Part shown: in pieces, positions 41,394 to 49,705 of the stretch
Layout of the letters: each line of letters begins with the position of its first letter
How positions within the stretch are numbered: the first letter of the stretch is position 1
NCBI GenBank assembly: GCA_035495435.1
Contig: DATJFV010000020.1
Coordinates: forward strand, 1 to 64,000
Length of the DNA: 64,000 nucleotides
From: JBDSKH01 sp035495435
GTDB taxonomy: Bacteria > Actinomycetota > Actinomycetes > Actinomycetales > Microbacteriaceae
Direction: 5' to 3'
Translations under genes and position numbers: made by a program
The notes under the pieces: model-generated
The model's input: only the letters and a program-made list of their open reading frames with translations
The model's database searches: none
What the model was told of the DNA's origin: nothing

Positions 41394-42096
41394 GGTCGTC
41401 CTCTTCGACCTCGACGACACGCTCTTCGCGCACCGGGAGTCGGTGGAGGCCGGCATCGCGGCGCACCGCACGACGCTCGGCGGAGCACTGGCGGCCGCCG
41501 ACCACGCCGCCGAGTTCGCCCGCTGGAACGAGCTGGAAGAGCTGCACTACCACCGCTACCTCAGCGGAGAACTCGACTTCCTGCAGCAGCGCAGGGAACG
41601 GGCGCGCGGGTTCGTGGCACCGCACGGCTTCAGCCTCGACGACGATGCGGCGGATGCCTGGTTCGACGCCTACCTGGTGCACTACCGGGCCACCTGGGCG
41701 CTGCACGACGACGTGCTGCCCTGCCTGGCGGCGCTGCGGCCGGCGCGGGTCGGCGTCATCACCAACGGGCAGCTCGACTTCCAGCAGGCGAAGATCGACG
41801 GGACGGGCCTGGGTGCGCACCTCGAGCACGTGATCGCCAGCGGCGAGGTGGGTGTCTCCAAACCCGACCCGCGCATCTTCGCGATCGCGTGCGAGATGTT
41901 CGGGGTCTCGGCCGACGAGGCGGTCTACGTGGGCGACCGGCTGCATACGGATGCGATCGGCGCCGCACGCTCCGGACTTCTCGGGGTGTGGCTCGACCGG
42001 CGGGATGCTGCCTCGCCCACCGAACGGGCCGAGGCCGCCGCGGAAGGCGTGCCCGTCATCCGCACCCTCGCGCAGCTGCCCGCCCTGCTCGCCTGA
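41386..42096 (+). CDS. HAD family hydrolase
   Basis: A 236-residue haloacid dehalogenase-like phosphatase. Motif I is LFDLDDTLF (nucleophile and acid Asp), motif II ITNGQ, motif III the Lys in VSKPDPRIF, and motif IV YVGDRLHTD. The helical cap between motifs I and II puts it in subfamily IA (YjjG/phosphoglycolate-like). The GTG start overlaps trpS by eight bases, so it is co-translated. The natural substrate is unknown; nucleotide or sugar phosphates are typical for the group. Confidence 0.88.
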   Translation: MAEVVLFDLDDTLFAHRESVEAGIAAHRTTLGGALAAADHAAEFARWNELEELHYHRYLSGELDFLQQRRERARGFVAPHGFSLDDDAADAWFDAYLVHYRATWALHDDVLPCLAALRPARVGVITNGQLDFQQAKIDGTGLGAHLEHVIASGEVGVSKPDPRIFAIACEMFGVSADEAVYVGDRLHTDAIGAARSGLLGVWLDRRDAASPTERAEAAAEGVPVIRTLAQLPALLA

Positions 42097-42107
42097 CCCG
42101 GCGCTTC

Positions 42108-42971
42108 TCAGGAGAAGTCGACGGTTTTCAGCCGGGAGCGCGCTCGCGCCGCGATTCTTCCTGAGTTGCGGATGCGACGGTGAGTCTCGACGGTAGCAAC
42201 GATCGCATGGGCGACGGATTCCAACTCGTAGATCACCTGCGCGTATCGGAAGCGCAGCACGACCAGACCCCGGCGGGCGAGAGCGGCGTCACGCCGACGA
42301 TCGCGAGTGGTGGTCTTCTCGTCGTGGAAGCCATCCCCATCTGTCTCAACCACGACCCAGTCCTCGACGAGCAGATCGACCCGGGCATCTCGCCCGAACC
42401 TGACCTGGCTGCGCACGTGCAGCCCTAGCTCGATCAGGAGCACGCGGACGATCGACTCGAGTCCTGATTCGGCGGCCGAATCGGCGAGGTCCATCATCCT
42501 GCGCTGTCGTGCGGTCACCCTGGACCGGATTGACGCGAACTCGGCCCGGCCGATGACCCTCAGATGCAGGATGCTGTCGAGCGACGCGACGGCCATCCGC
42601 GGGGGAAGGCAATGCAGGGCCGCCTCGACGGCCTCGCTCGGGGATACATGCTGGGGAGACGAACCCCGGTCGGGGCGAGGCGTGGACCAGTGCCGACGCA
42701 CACCCGCCATGTCGGGCAGACGCGCCGCGTTCGGTGGCACCGCAACGTGCACGAGATCGTCAGCGAACACCCACACGCCGAGGCGCCGGAGCTCCGAGAC
42801 GCAGGTCAGCCGTCCGCCTGCACGCACCGCCCGCTGCAGGGCCGGGTCGGCATCCGGAGTGCAATACAGGCCGCGACGCAACCGGAGCAGCATGCCGGTC
42901 GCCACCGCGCGAGTGATCGCCTCGCCCGAGTAGCCCTGTCGCTCGAGCTCGCGGCGAGTCAACCACGGCAT
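42108..42971 (-). CDS. AbiEi-like N-terminus plus DUF559-like endonuclease-fold protein
   Basis: A 287-residue protein. The N-terminal 60 residues form a winged-helix-like segment (TRRELERQGYSGEAITRAVATGMLLRLRRG, shown here only as a feature of type IV antitoxin/AbiEi proteins). The C-terminal 100 residues have a PDDEXK-like core, DARVDLLVEDWVVVETDG followed by DRRRDAALARRGLVVLRFRY, as in DUF559 proteins related to very-short-patch repair nucleases. Such proteins occur in many copies in actinobacterial genomes; function is not established. It is a single gene, convergent with the HAD gene, 12 bp apart, and faces away from the rib operon. Confidence 0.72.
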   Translation of the reverse strand: MPWLTRRELERQGYSGEAITRAVATGMLLRLRRGLYCTPDADPALQRAVRAGGRLTCVSELRRLGVWVFADDLVHVAVPPNAARLPDMAGVRRHWSTPRPDRGSSPQHVSPSEAVEAALHCLPPRMAVASLDSILHLRVIGRAEFASIRSRVTARQRRMMDLADSAAESGLESIVRVLLIELGLHVRSQVRFGRDARVDLLVEDWVVVETDGDGFHDEKTTTRDRRRDAALARRGLVVLRFRYAQVIYELESVAHAIVATVETHRRIRNSGRIAARARSRLKTVDFS

Positions 42972-43195
42972 CCGCTCATGCTCAGGGGTGTGGTTCGCCC
43001 CAGGTGCGCTCTTGCGGTCCGCCGTGGAGAGCCGCGGCCGGCACCAGGTGGGGAGGAGCCGTCGGCACTTCTCAGGTGCGGCCCGGCAGAACAGCACGAT
43101 CTTGGCCGGTTCGCCCTGGTTTACCTGAGAACTGCCGCACCGGGGTGGGCCGGGTGGCCGTGCCGCACGGGAATAGCCCACACACCCCTGCGTTG

Positions 43196-43201
43196 TACGA
43201 T
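43196..43201 (+). promoter_or_regulatory. -10 element TACGAT of the riboflavin operon
   Basis: TACGAT places the transcript start near 43208, just before the first helix of the FMN riboswitch. Confidence 0.5.
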
Positions 43202-43216
43202 GTGAACCACGAAGCA

Positions 43217-43340
43217 CGTGCTCCGGGGGCGGTGAAATTCCGCGCCGGCGGTGACAGTCCGCGAACCCCGTCCGCAAGGGCGGGGCCGATCCGGTGTAAT
43301 TCCGGGACCGACGGTGAAAGTCCGGATGGGAGGAAGCACG
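43217..43340 (+). promoter_or_regulatory. FMN riboswitch (RFN element)
   Basis: The aptamer is closed by CGTGCT (43217-43222) pairing with AGCACG (43335-43340) and contains the conserved segments GGCGGTGAAATTCC, GCCGGCGGTGACAGTCCGCGA, GATCCGGTGTAATTCCGG, and ACCGACGGTGAAAGTCCGGATGGGAG. It binds FMN and switches off the downstream ribD-ribE-ribBA-ribH operon. About 65 nt separate it from the ribD start, with no obvious terminator, which suggests control of translation initiation or a less canonical terminator. Confidence 0.97.
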
Positions 43341-43405
43341 AGGCGACCGCATGCGCGGGCGCCCGCCTCCCGGCACCCCGGAACACCCGACACAGGGACA
43401 TCCGG

Positions 43406-44464
43406 ATGACCGAACGCTACGAGCACGCGATGCGCCGTGCACTCGAGCTCGCGTCGCAGGGACCTGTCACGGGCGGCAACCCGCAGGTCGGTGCCGTTCT
43501 GCTCGACGCCGACGGGCGCACCGTCGCCGAGGGCTGGCACCGCGGTGTGGGCAGCCCGCACGCCGAGGTCGACGCGCTGACCAAGGTCGCCGATGCGCGC
43601 GGCCTCACCGCCGTCGTCAGCCTCGAGCCCTGCAACCACTACGGTCACACCGGCCCATGCAGCGTCGCCCTCATCGAGGCCGGCGTCACCCGCGTCGTGT
43701 ACGCCGTCGCCGACCCCGGCCACGAGTCGGCGGGCGGTGCGGAGCGGCTGCGCGGCGCCGGCGTCGAGGTGGTCTCCGGGGTGCTCGCGGACGAGGCGGA
43801 GCGGTTCCTGCACATCTGGCTGACCAGCGCACGGCGGCAGCGCCCGTGGGTGACGGTGAAGTGGGCGGCGAGCCTCGACGGGCGCGTCGCGGCCTCAGAC
43901 GGCTCGAGCCAGTGGATCACCGGCACCGCCGCACGCCAGCGGGTGCACGAGCAGCGGGCCGCGAGCGACGCGATCCTGACCGGCACGGGCACGGTGCTCG
44001 CCGACGACCCGTCGCTGACAGCGCGGGGGGATGCGGGCGAGCTGATGCCGCATCAGCCGGTTCCGGTGGTCGTGGGTGAGCGCGCGATCCCGACGGACGC
44101 GCAACTGCGGCGGCACCCGGCCGGGATCATCGAGACCCGCAGCCGCGACCTCGCCGCCGTGCTGTCCGACCTCGACTCCCGCGCCATCCGGCGGGTGTTC
44201 GTGGAGGCGGGGCCGACGCTCGTGACCGAGCTGGTGCGCCAGGGGCTCGCGGACGAGTTCGCGGTGTACCTGGCGCCGATGCTGCTCGGGGGCGACCGGC
44301 TGGCGATCGGGGACCTGGGGATCACGACGCTCGCCCAGGGGCGGCGGCTGACCGTGACCGGCGTGGAGCGGCTCGGGGATGACGTGCTCGTCACGGCCGT
44401 GAGCGAGGCGGGCGGGGTCTCGATACGGCCTGCGGCCTACTCGACCGACGAGAAGGAGAGCTAG
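43406..44464 (+). CDS. ribD: Bifunctional diaminohydroxyphosphoribosylaminopyrimidine deaminase / 5-amino-6-(5-phosphoribosylamino)uracil reductase
   Basis: A 352-residue two-domain riboflavin enzyme. The N-terminal deaminase has the zinc motif SPHAEVDAL and PCNHYGHTGPC. The C-terminal reductase has VKWAASLDGRVA, the SQWITG and DAILTGTGTVLADDP motifs and the VFVEAGPTLVTELVRQGL NADPH-site segment. The last 20 residues come from a palindromic repeat read in frame (GGVSIRPAAYSTDE), an unusual extension. AGGGA precedes the ATG. It is first gene after the FMN riboswitch and abuts ribE directly (no bases between). Confidence 0.95.
   Translation: MTERYEHAMRRALELASQGPVTGGNPQVGAVLLDADGRTVAEGWHRGVGSPHAEVDALTKVADARGLTAVVSLEPCNHYGHTGPCSVALIEAGVTRVVYAVADPGHESAGGAERLRGAGVEVVSGVLADEAERFLHIWLTSARRQRPWVTVKWAASLDGRVAASDGSSQWITGTAARQRVHEQRAASDAILTGTGTVLADDPSLTARGDAGELMPHQPVPVVVGERAIPTDAQLRRHPAGIIETRSRDLAAVLSDLDSRAIRRVFVEAGPTLVTELVRQGLADEFAVYLAPMLLGGDRLAIGDLGITTLAQGRRLTVTGVERLGDDVLVTAVSEAGGVSIRPAAYSTDEKES
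44416..44446. repeat. REP-like palindromic element inside the 3' end of ribD
   Basis: The stretch starts GGTCTCGATACGG and ends GGCCTACTCGACC, forming an imperfect palindrome. Elements of the form GGTCTCGATACG...CTACTCGACC are recurrent in actinobacterial genomes. Here it is translated as part of ribD. Confidence 0.6.
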
Positions 44465-45079
44465 ATGTTCACCGGGATCATCGAGGAGCGCGGCGAGGTG
44501 GTGGCGCTCGACCGCACCGGCGACGCCGCGCGGATCACCGTGCGGGCGCCGCTCGCGGCGTCGGACGCGAAGCACGGCGACTCGATCTCGGTCGGCGGCG
44601 TGTGCCTGACGGTCGTCGACCAGGGCACCGACTGGTTCACCGCGGATGTGATGGGCGTCACCCTGCAGATGAGCACGCTGGGCGAGCGCTCGCCCGGCGA
44701 CCTCGTCGACATCGAGCGCGCCGCCCAGGTGGGCGACCGGCTCGGCGGCCACATCGTGCAGGGCCACATCGACGGCACCAGCCGGGTGCTGAGCGTCACC
44801 CCGCAGGAGGGCTGGACCGTGGTGCGGTTCAGCCTCGACCCCGAGCACGCACCCCTGGTGGCCCGCAAGGGGTCGATCGCCGTGGACGGGGTGAGCCTGA
44901 CGGTGAGCGCCGTCGACCGCGACTGGTTCGAGGTGTCGCTCATCCCCGAGACCCTGAGCGCCACGACGCTCGGAACCCTGACACCGGGTGACCGGGTCAA
45001 CATCGAGACCGACATCCTGGCGCGCCATGTGCTGCGGCTGGCGGAGATGGGCTTCGGCCCGATCGAGGAGAAGAAATGA
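44465..45079 (+). CDS. ribE: Riboflavin synthase alpha chain
   Basis: A 204-residue enzyme dismutating two 6,7-dimethyl-8-ribityllumazine molecules into riboflavin. The start MFTGIIEERGEV is diagnostic. Two lumazine-binding domains follow, each with a G-V/C-L-T-V core (GVCLTVVD and GVSLTVSA), and GGHIVQGHIDGT lies between them. Length is normal. It starts immediately after the ribD stop and overlaps ribBA by four bases. Confidence 0.96.
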   Translation: MFTGIIEERGEVVALDRTGDAARITVRAPLAASDAKHGDSISVGGVCLTVVDQGTDWFTADVMGVTLQMSTLGERSPGDLVDIERAAQVGDRLGGHIVQGHIDGTSRVLSVTPQEGWTVVRFSLDPEHAPLVARKGSIAVDGVSLTVSAVDRDWFEVSLIPETLSATTLGTLTPGDRVNIETDILARHVLRLAEMGFGPIEEKK

Positions 45080-46359
45080 GCCTGGCAGAGATCCCCGTGG
45101 CCCTCGAGGCGCTGCGCGCGGGACGGCCGATCATCGTCGCCGACGATGAGGGTCGCGAGAACGAGGGCGACGTGATCATCGCCGCCGAGCTCGCGTCCCA
45201 GGAGACGGTGGCCTGGATGGTGCGCGTCACCTCCGGCTACCTCTGCGCGCCGATGACCAACGAGCTCGCCGACCGGCTCGAGCTGCCCCTGATGGTCACG
45301 GACAGCCAGGACTGGCGCGGCACGGCGTACACGGTCAGCGTGGATGCGGCCGACCGGCTGAGCACCGGCATCAGCGCCGGCGACCGGGCCCACACCCTGC
45401 GGGTGCTGGCCAACCCGGCGTCGACCGCGAAGAGCCTGATCCGCCCGGGCCACATCCTGCCGCTGCGTGCGGTCGACGGGGGCGTGCGCGAGCGCGACGG
45501 CCACACCGAGGCCGCGGTCGACCTGATGAAGCTGGCGGGTCTCAACCCGGTGGCGGCGATCGGCGAGATCGTCGACGAGACGGGCGAGATGATGCGTCTG
45601 CCCGGCCTCATCGCGATGGGCGAGCGTGACAACGTGCCGGTGATCACCATCGAGGCGCTCATCCGCTTCATGGAGGAGCGCAAGTGCGAGGCCGACCCCA
45701 CCGCCGAGGTGGAGGTGCCCGAGTTCGAGCGGGTCAGCTTCGAGGTCGAGACCAACGTGCCGACCGAGCACGGCACCTTCCGGGTGCGCGCCTACCGCGA
45801 CCGCTCGACCGGGGCCGATCACGTCGCCTGGATCAAGGGCGAGCCGACGGACGGCGCACTGATCCGCGTGCACTCCGAGTGCCTGACGGGTGAGGCGTTC
45901 GGTTCGCAGAAGTGCGAGTGCGGCCCGCAGCTGCAGTCGGCGCTGGACACGATCAACGCCGAGGGCGGCATCGTCATCTACCTGCGCGGGCAGGAAGGTC
46001 GCGGCATCGGCCTGATCAACAAGCTGAAGGCGTACCGCCTGCAGGAGCAGGGCTACGACACCCTCGACGCGAACCTGCGCCTGGGTCTGCCCGCCGATGC
46101 CCGCGATTACGGAGCGGCGACCGGCATCCTGAAGGATCTGGGCGTCTCGCGGGTGCGCCTGCTGAGCAACAACCCGGAGAAGGCGCGCCAGCTCGAGGAG
46201 CGGGGCGTGACCGTCACCGAGCTGGTGCCGCTGGTGGTCGGCGTCGGCATCTTCAACGAAGGCTATCTGGACGCCAAGCGCGACCGGATGGGCCACACCC
46301 TCCCCACCCACGAGGCGCTGAACGAGGCGCTGCAGTCCGCGATCGAAGGGAACTCATGA
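45076..46359 (+). CDS. ribBA: Bifunctional DHBP synthase / GTP cyclohydrolase II
   Basis: A 427-residue fusion supplying both riboflavin precursors. The N-terminal 3,4-dihydroxy-2-butanone 4-phosphate synthase (about 1-200) has DDEGRENEGD and the RPGHILPLRA and DGHTEAAVDL segments. The C-terminal GTP cyclohydrolase II has the zinc cysteines in HSECLTGEAFGSQKCECGPQL, the arginine-rich LRGQEGRGIGL, and LLSNNPEKARQLEERG. Both active sites look intact. It overlaps ribE and ribH by four bases each. Confidence 0.97.
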   Translation: MSLAEIPVALEALRAGRPIIVADDEGRENEGDVIIAAELASQETVAWMVRVTSGYLCAPMTNELADRLELPLMVTDSQDWRGTAYTVSVDAADRLSTGISAGDRAHTLRVLANPASTAKSLIRPGHILPLRAVDGGVRERDGHTEAAVDLMKLAGLNPVAAIGEIVDETGEMMRLPGLIAMGERDNVPVITIEALIRFMEERKCEADPTAEVEVPEFERVSFEVETNVPTEHGTFRVRAYRDRSTGADHVAWIKGEPTDGALIRVHSECLTGEAFGSQKCECGPQLQSALDTINAEGGIVIYLRGQEGRGIGLINKLKAYRLQEQGYDTLDANLRLGLPADARDYGAATGILKDLGVSRVRLLSNNPEKARQLEERGVTVTELVPLVVGVGIFNEGYLDAKRDRMGHTLPTHEALNEALQSAIEGNS

Positions 46360-46841
46360 GCGGCACAGGTCAGCCGAGCGCCGAGGCGCTCAGCCTGGAC
46401 ACCGACGGAACCGGCCTGCGGGTCACGGTGGTGTCGGGCCTCTGGCACACCCGCATCTCGGAGGGCCTGCTCGCCGGCGCCCGCCGGGTGCTCGACGCGT
46501 CGGGCGCCGAGGTGACGCTGGTGCAGGTGCCGGGCAGCTTCGAGCTGCCGGTCGCCGCGAAGGCGGCGCTCGAGGCGGGGGCGGATGCCGTGGTCGCCCT
46601 GGGCGTGATCGTGCGCGGCGAGACCCCGCATTTCGATTACGTCGCCGCCGCCGCCACCGACGGACTCACCCGGGTGGCGCTCGACACCGGCAAACCGGTC
46701 GGTTTCGGTGTGCTCACGCTCGACGACGAGCAGCAGGGGCTCGACCGGGCGGGGCTGCCGGAGTCGAAGGAGGACGTCGGCGGGCGTGCCGCCGAGGCGG
46801 CCCTCGCGATGGTGCACGTGCTGCGAGGCATTCGGCCCTGA
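46356..46841 (+). CDS. ribH: 6,7-dimethyl-8-ribityllumazine synthase
   Basis: A 161-residue lumazine synthase condensing the pyrimidine intermediate with the four-carbon unit. The PGSFELPVAAK motif, VIVRGETPHFDYV (with the catalytic His), GFGVLTLDDEQQGLDR and GGRAAEAALAM are characteristic. The ATG overlaps the ribBA stop by four bases. It is the last rib gene; a separate promoter serves the lipoprotein gene 43 bp further on. Confidence 0.97.
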   Translation: MSGTGQPSAEALSLDTDGTGLRVTVVSGLWHTRISEGLLAGARRVLDASGAEVTLVQVPGSFELPVAAKAALEAGADAVVALGVIVRGETPHFDYVAAAATDGLTRVALDTGKPVGFGVLTLDDEQQGLDRAGLPESKEDVGGRAAEAALAMVHVLRGIRP

Positions 46842-46870
46842 GGCCGTATCGCCCGGGACGCGACCTGACC

Positions 46871-46876
46871 TAAGGT
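46871..46876 (+). promoter_or_regulatory. -10 element TAAGGT of the lipoprotein pair (leaderless)
   Basis: TAAGGT is followed by seven bases and ATG at 46884, which decides that start over the in-frame GTG at 46878. Confidence 0.55.
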
Positions 46877-46883
46877 CGTGTCC

Positions 46884-47621
46884 ATGAGGCGCCTCGCTGT
46901 TGCCACCGCGCTTGCCGCGACCGCTGGGCTGCTCGCCGGATGCGCGGGCCCCACGGCCGCGACGAAGAGCGTCGACCTGATCTACCAGGTGGAGTTCTCG
47001 CAGTCCCAGGCGGTGCTCGGTTTCGACGACAGCACGTACTCCTTCACCGAGGGCGACGACGCGCTGACGTCGTTCATTCAGCTGCTGCGGGACCACGACG
47101 TCGAGCCGTGGACCTACCGCACCCCCGACACCTCGGGTTGCGCCGGCGGCATCACCACCACGGTGCACGTGATGTATCACGGCGCCGGCGACGATGACAT
47201 GACGATCGATGGGTGCGCCGCCGAACCCGGCGGCTTCGAGGCCGATGCGACCGCGTTCTTCTCGCAGTACCGTGAGGCGCATCACGCACAGAGCGGCTTC
47301 GCGAATTCCGACATCGTCGCGCTCACCTTCTCGCAGGACCAGGCGATCCTGGACTTCGACAACTCCGAGCACACGCAGGACAACCCGCAGCAGGTGGCAC
47401 GGTTCGTGCAGCTCCTTGACGCGTCGGGGGTGGTGTGGTCTGAGGGTGTCCCCGACGATCTGAGCGGCATCCCGTGCCCCGGATCGATCACGACGCACAT
47501 CACCGCTGTCTACGCCGGCACGGATGTCGTGGTCGGCCCGGTCGATGTCGGCGGCTGCTCCGACATCGCGTTCGTCGACGAGGTCACGGCCCTGTTCTCG
47601 GAGTGGCGGACCTCGTCATGA
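46884..47621 (+). CDS. Lipoprotein with two copies of an unrecognised about 85-residue domain
   Basis: A 245-residue protein with a lipoprotein signal peptide (lipobox LLAGC, acylated Cys20). The mature part contains two related units, about 43-130 and 152-242. Each has a GFD/DFD-N/D-S start, a helix ending in QLL, a pair of cysteines 25-27 residues apart (86/111 and 198/225) and a C-terminal F-x-x-x-x-x-x-F-F/L-S-x-x-R/W-R. The first unit carries YRTP, GGITT and IDGCAA. The cysteine pairs could form disulphides outside the membrane. I recognise no family. It overlaps the next lipoprotein gene by four bases, which has a third copy. Confidence 0.82.
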   Translation: MRRLAVATALAATAGLLAGCAGPTAATKSVDLIYQVEFSQSQAVLGFDDSTYSFTEGDDALTSFIQLLRDHDVEPWTYRTPDTSGCAGGITTTVHVMYHGAGDDDMTIDGCAAEPGGFEADATAFFSQYREAHHAQSGFANSDIVALTFSQDQAILDFDNSEHTQDNPQQVARFVQLLDASGVVWSEGVPDDLSGIPCPGSITTHITAVYAGTDVVVGPVDVGGCSDIAFVDEVTALFSEWRTSS

Positions 47622-48037
47622 GACGCCTGATGGCCGTGGTCACCGCATCAGGAGCGCTGGCTGTGGTGCTCACCGGGTGCATCTTCTATCCGGGGCAGCA
47701 CATGGGCCCGGCCGACCGCTCTGCCGAGAACATCGGCGGGGTGCGGTTCTGGCAGACGCAGGCGGTGCCGGGGTTCGACTCGTCGGAGTACACACTGAGC
47801 GACGATCAGGTCGACCGGTTTCGCGACCTGCTGATCGCGCACGACATCGACCCCGGCGATTACCGCACCCCGCAGAACGAGGGCTGCACCGGCGGGGTGA
47901 CGACCCGCGCGCAATTGTGGTTCCACATGGGTGGCGACAAGGAGATGATCATCGACGGGTGCGCCGCACCGGACGGCTCGTTCGAGCAGGAGGCCACCGA
48001 CTTCTTCTCGGCCATCCGCACCGGCTCGGCCGGCTGA
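47618..48037 (+). CDS. Lipoprotein with one copy of the same unrecognised domain
   Basis: A 139-residue protein with lipobox LTGC (Cys21) and a single domain (about 50-134) very like the first unit of its neighbour: GFDSSEYT, DYRTP, GCTGGVTT, a cysteine pair at 90 and 115, IDGCAA, and FEQEATDFFSAIR. The ATG lies inside the stop of the preceding gene (ATGA), so the two are made together and may act as partners on the outer face of the membrane. Function is unknown; duplication from a common ancestor is evident. Confidence 0.82.
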   Translation: MRRLMAVVTASGALAVVLTGCIFYPGQHMGPADRSAENIGGVRFWQTQAVPGFDSSEYTLSDDQVDRFRDLLIAHDIDPGDYRTPQNEGCTGGVTTRAQLWFHMGGDKEMIIDGCAAPDGSFEQEATDFFSAIRTGSAG

Positions 48038-48059
48038 CCGAACGACCGCCCGCGCCGAC

Positions 48060-48887
48060 CTAATCCAGGAACAGCGCCCGCAGCCGCCGGGTCGTGAAGG
48101 CGAGCCCCAGCACGACCATCACCAGGTAGTAGAGCAGGTGTACGAGCATCGCCGGCCCGAGCACCCCGGTGGTGAGCCCGCGGACCAGTTCGACCCCGTG
48201 CCAGAGCGGCAGCGCCTGGATGACCCACTGCACCGGCGCCGGGTAGACGCTGATCGGGTAGAACGTCGCCGACAGCAGGAACATCGGCAGCAGGAAGAAC
48301 TGGATCCAGTCCATCTGCTGGAAGGTCTTCAGGTAACTGGTGATGCCCATGCCGAGGCTGGCGAACCCGAACGCGATGAGCAGCACGGCGGGAAGCGCCA
48401 GCACCGCCGTCCAGGCCAGGTTGAGCCCGGCCGCCTGCATCACGAGGAGAAACCCGAGCCCGTACGCACCGCCCCGCAGCAGTGCGAGGGAGATCTCGCC
48501 GAGGGCCACATCGAGCGGCCCGAGGCTGGTGGCCAGCATGCCCTGGTAGAGCTTGCCGAAGTTCATCTTGAAGAACACGTTCCAGGTGGAGTCGTAGATC
48601 GCCCCGTTCATGGCCGAGACGGCCAGCAGCGCCGGTGCGATGTACGCGGCGTACGGGATCTCGTTGCCCGCGGCATCCTGAACCGATCCGATGTACGCCC
48701 CGAGCCCCACCCCCAGCGACAGCAGGTAGAAGATCGGCTCGACGAATCCGGTCAGCACCACCACCCAGTTGGTGCTCTTGGTCGCCAGCAGCCCCCGGCC
48801 GACGACCGACCGGGCGTTGCCGGCGTACAGGGCGCCGACGCCGCGGGGTTCGCGCACCCGCGCGGGAGTGACCTGCCCCACGCTCAC
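48060..48887 (-). CDS. ABC-2 type transporter permease (second permease)
   Basis: A 275-residue ABC2_membrane family permease with six membrane segments, including the LATSLGPLDVALGEI coupling-helix region and the conserved FLLPMFLLSATFYPISVYP segment. With its neighbour and the ATPase it forms a DrrAB/NodIJ-like exporter, probably for a drug, lipid or glycan. The GTG start overlaps the stop of the first permease gene (GTGA). Substrate is unknown. Confidence 0.87.
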   Translation of the reverse strand: MSVGQVTPARVREPRGVGALYAGNARSVVGRGLLATKSTNWVVVLTGFVEPIFYLLSLGVGLGAYIGSVQDAAGNEIPYAAYIAPALLAVSAMNGAIYDSTWNVFFKMNFGKLYQGMLATSLGPLDVALGEISLALLRGGAYGLGFLLVMQAAGLNLAWTAVLALPAVLLIAFGFASLGMGITSYLKTFQQMDWIQFFLLPMFLLSATFYPISVYPAPVQWVIQALPLWHGVELVRGLTTGVLGPAMLVHLLYYLVMVVLGLAFTTRRLRALFLD

Positions 48888-49705
48888 TTGTCGAGCCTCT
48901 TCGTCGCGATGCGCACCGACAGCCTCCAGCCGCCGATGGCGAGAGCCAGCAGGTAGACCACGTGGGCGACGGTCAGCCAGATCGGCTCGGTGGCCCCGTA
49001 GGTGAACTGCCGGCCGAGTTCGGTGCCGTGCCAGATCGGAGAGAGCCAGCCGATCCACTGCAGGAACACCGGCAACTGATCGAGCGGGAACATGGTGCCG
49101 CTGAACAACGTCAGCGGCAGCACGACGACCCGGCCGATCACGGCGAACTGCCCGCGGTCTTCGGTGATCGACGCGGCGTAGGCCATGATCGGCGTGCCCA
49201 GGGCCAGGCCGGCGAGGATCGAGGTGAGGATGACGCCCGGTCCGGCGGGCGAGGGCACGGCGCCGAACACCGCCATCACGATGAAGTAGATGACGGCGGG
49301 GATCGCCATGCGCAGCATGACGAAGAGCACGATGCCGTCGATGATCTGCCGTCCGCTGAGCGGGGCGGAGTTCATGCCGATGAAGGTCGGGTTCCATTTG
49401 AAGCCGAGCATGATCGGGTAGGTGAACTCCATCGCCGCGATGCCGACGACCGACATGCAGATCAGGGCGGGCGCCACGAAGGTCAGGTAGGGAACCCCGT
49501 CGACCTGGCCGGCGTTGGCGTCGACCAAGGTGCCGATGCCGATGCCGAACGCGAAGAGGTAGATGAAGGGGGTGCCCACGGCCGTGGCGATGAGCGAGCT
49601 GCGGTAGTTGCGCATGACGCGCAGCTGGTGCTCGAAGACGTACAGCGCGCCGAGCCGCCGCACCTTGGCGGCGTCGACCTCGACCGGCGTGACCGACGTG
49701 CTCAT
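48884..49705 (-). CDS. ABC-2 type transporter permease (first permease)
   Basis: A 273-residue ABC-2 permease with six membrane segments; the motif PLTLFSGTMFPLDQLPVFLQWIGWLSP aligns with the equivalent part of its neighbour, so the two arose by duplication and likely form a heterodimer. The N-terminal EHQLRVMRNYRSSLIATAVGTPF segment is typical of NodJ/DrrB proteins. The ATG overlaps the ATPase stop by four bases. Confidence 0.87.
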   Translation of the reverse strand: MSTSVTPVEVDAAKVRRLGALYVFEHQLRVMRNYRSSLIATAVGTPFIYLFAFGIGIGTLVDANAGQVDGVPYLTFVAPALICMSVVGIAAMEFTYPIMLGFKWNPTFIGMNSAPLSGRQIIDGIVLFVMLRMAIPAVIYFIVMAVFGAVPSPAGPGVILTSILAGLALGTPIMAYAASITEDRGQFAVIGRVVVLPLTLFSGTMFPLDQLPVFLQWIGWLSPIWHGTELGRQFTYGATEPIWLTVAHVVYLLALAIGGWRLSVRIATKRLDK

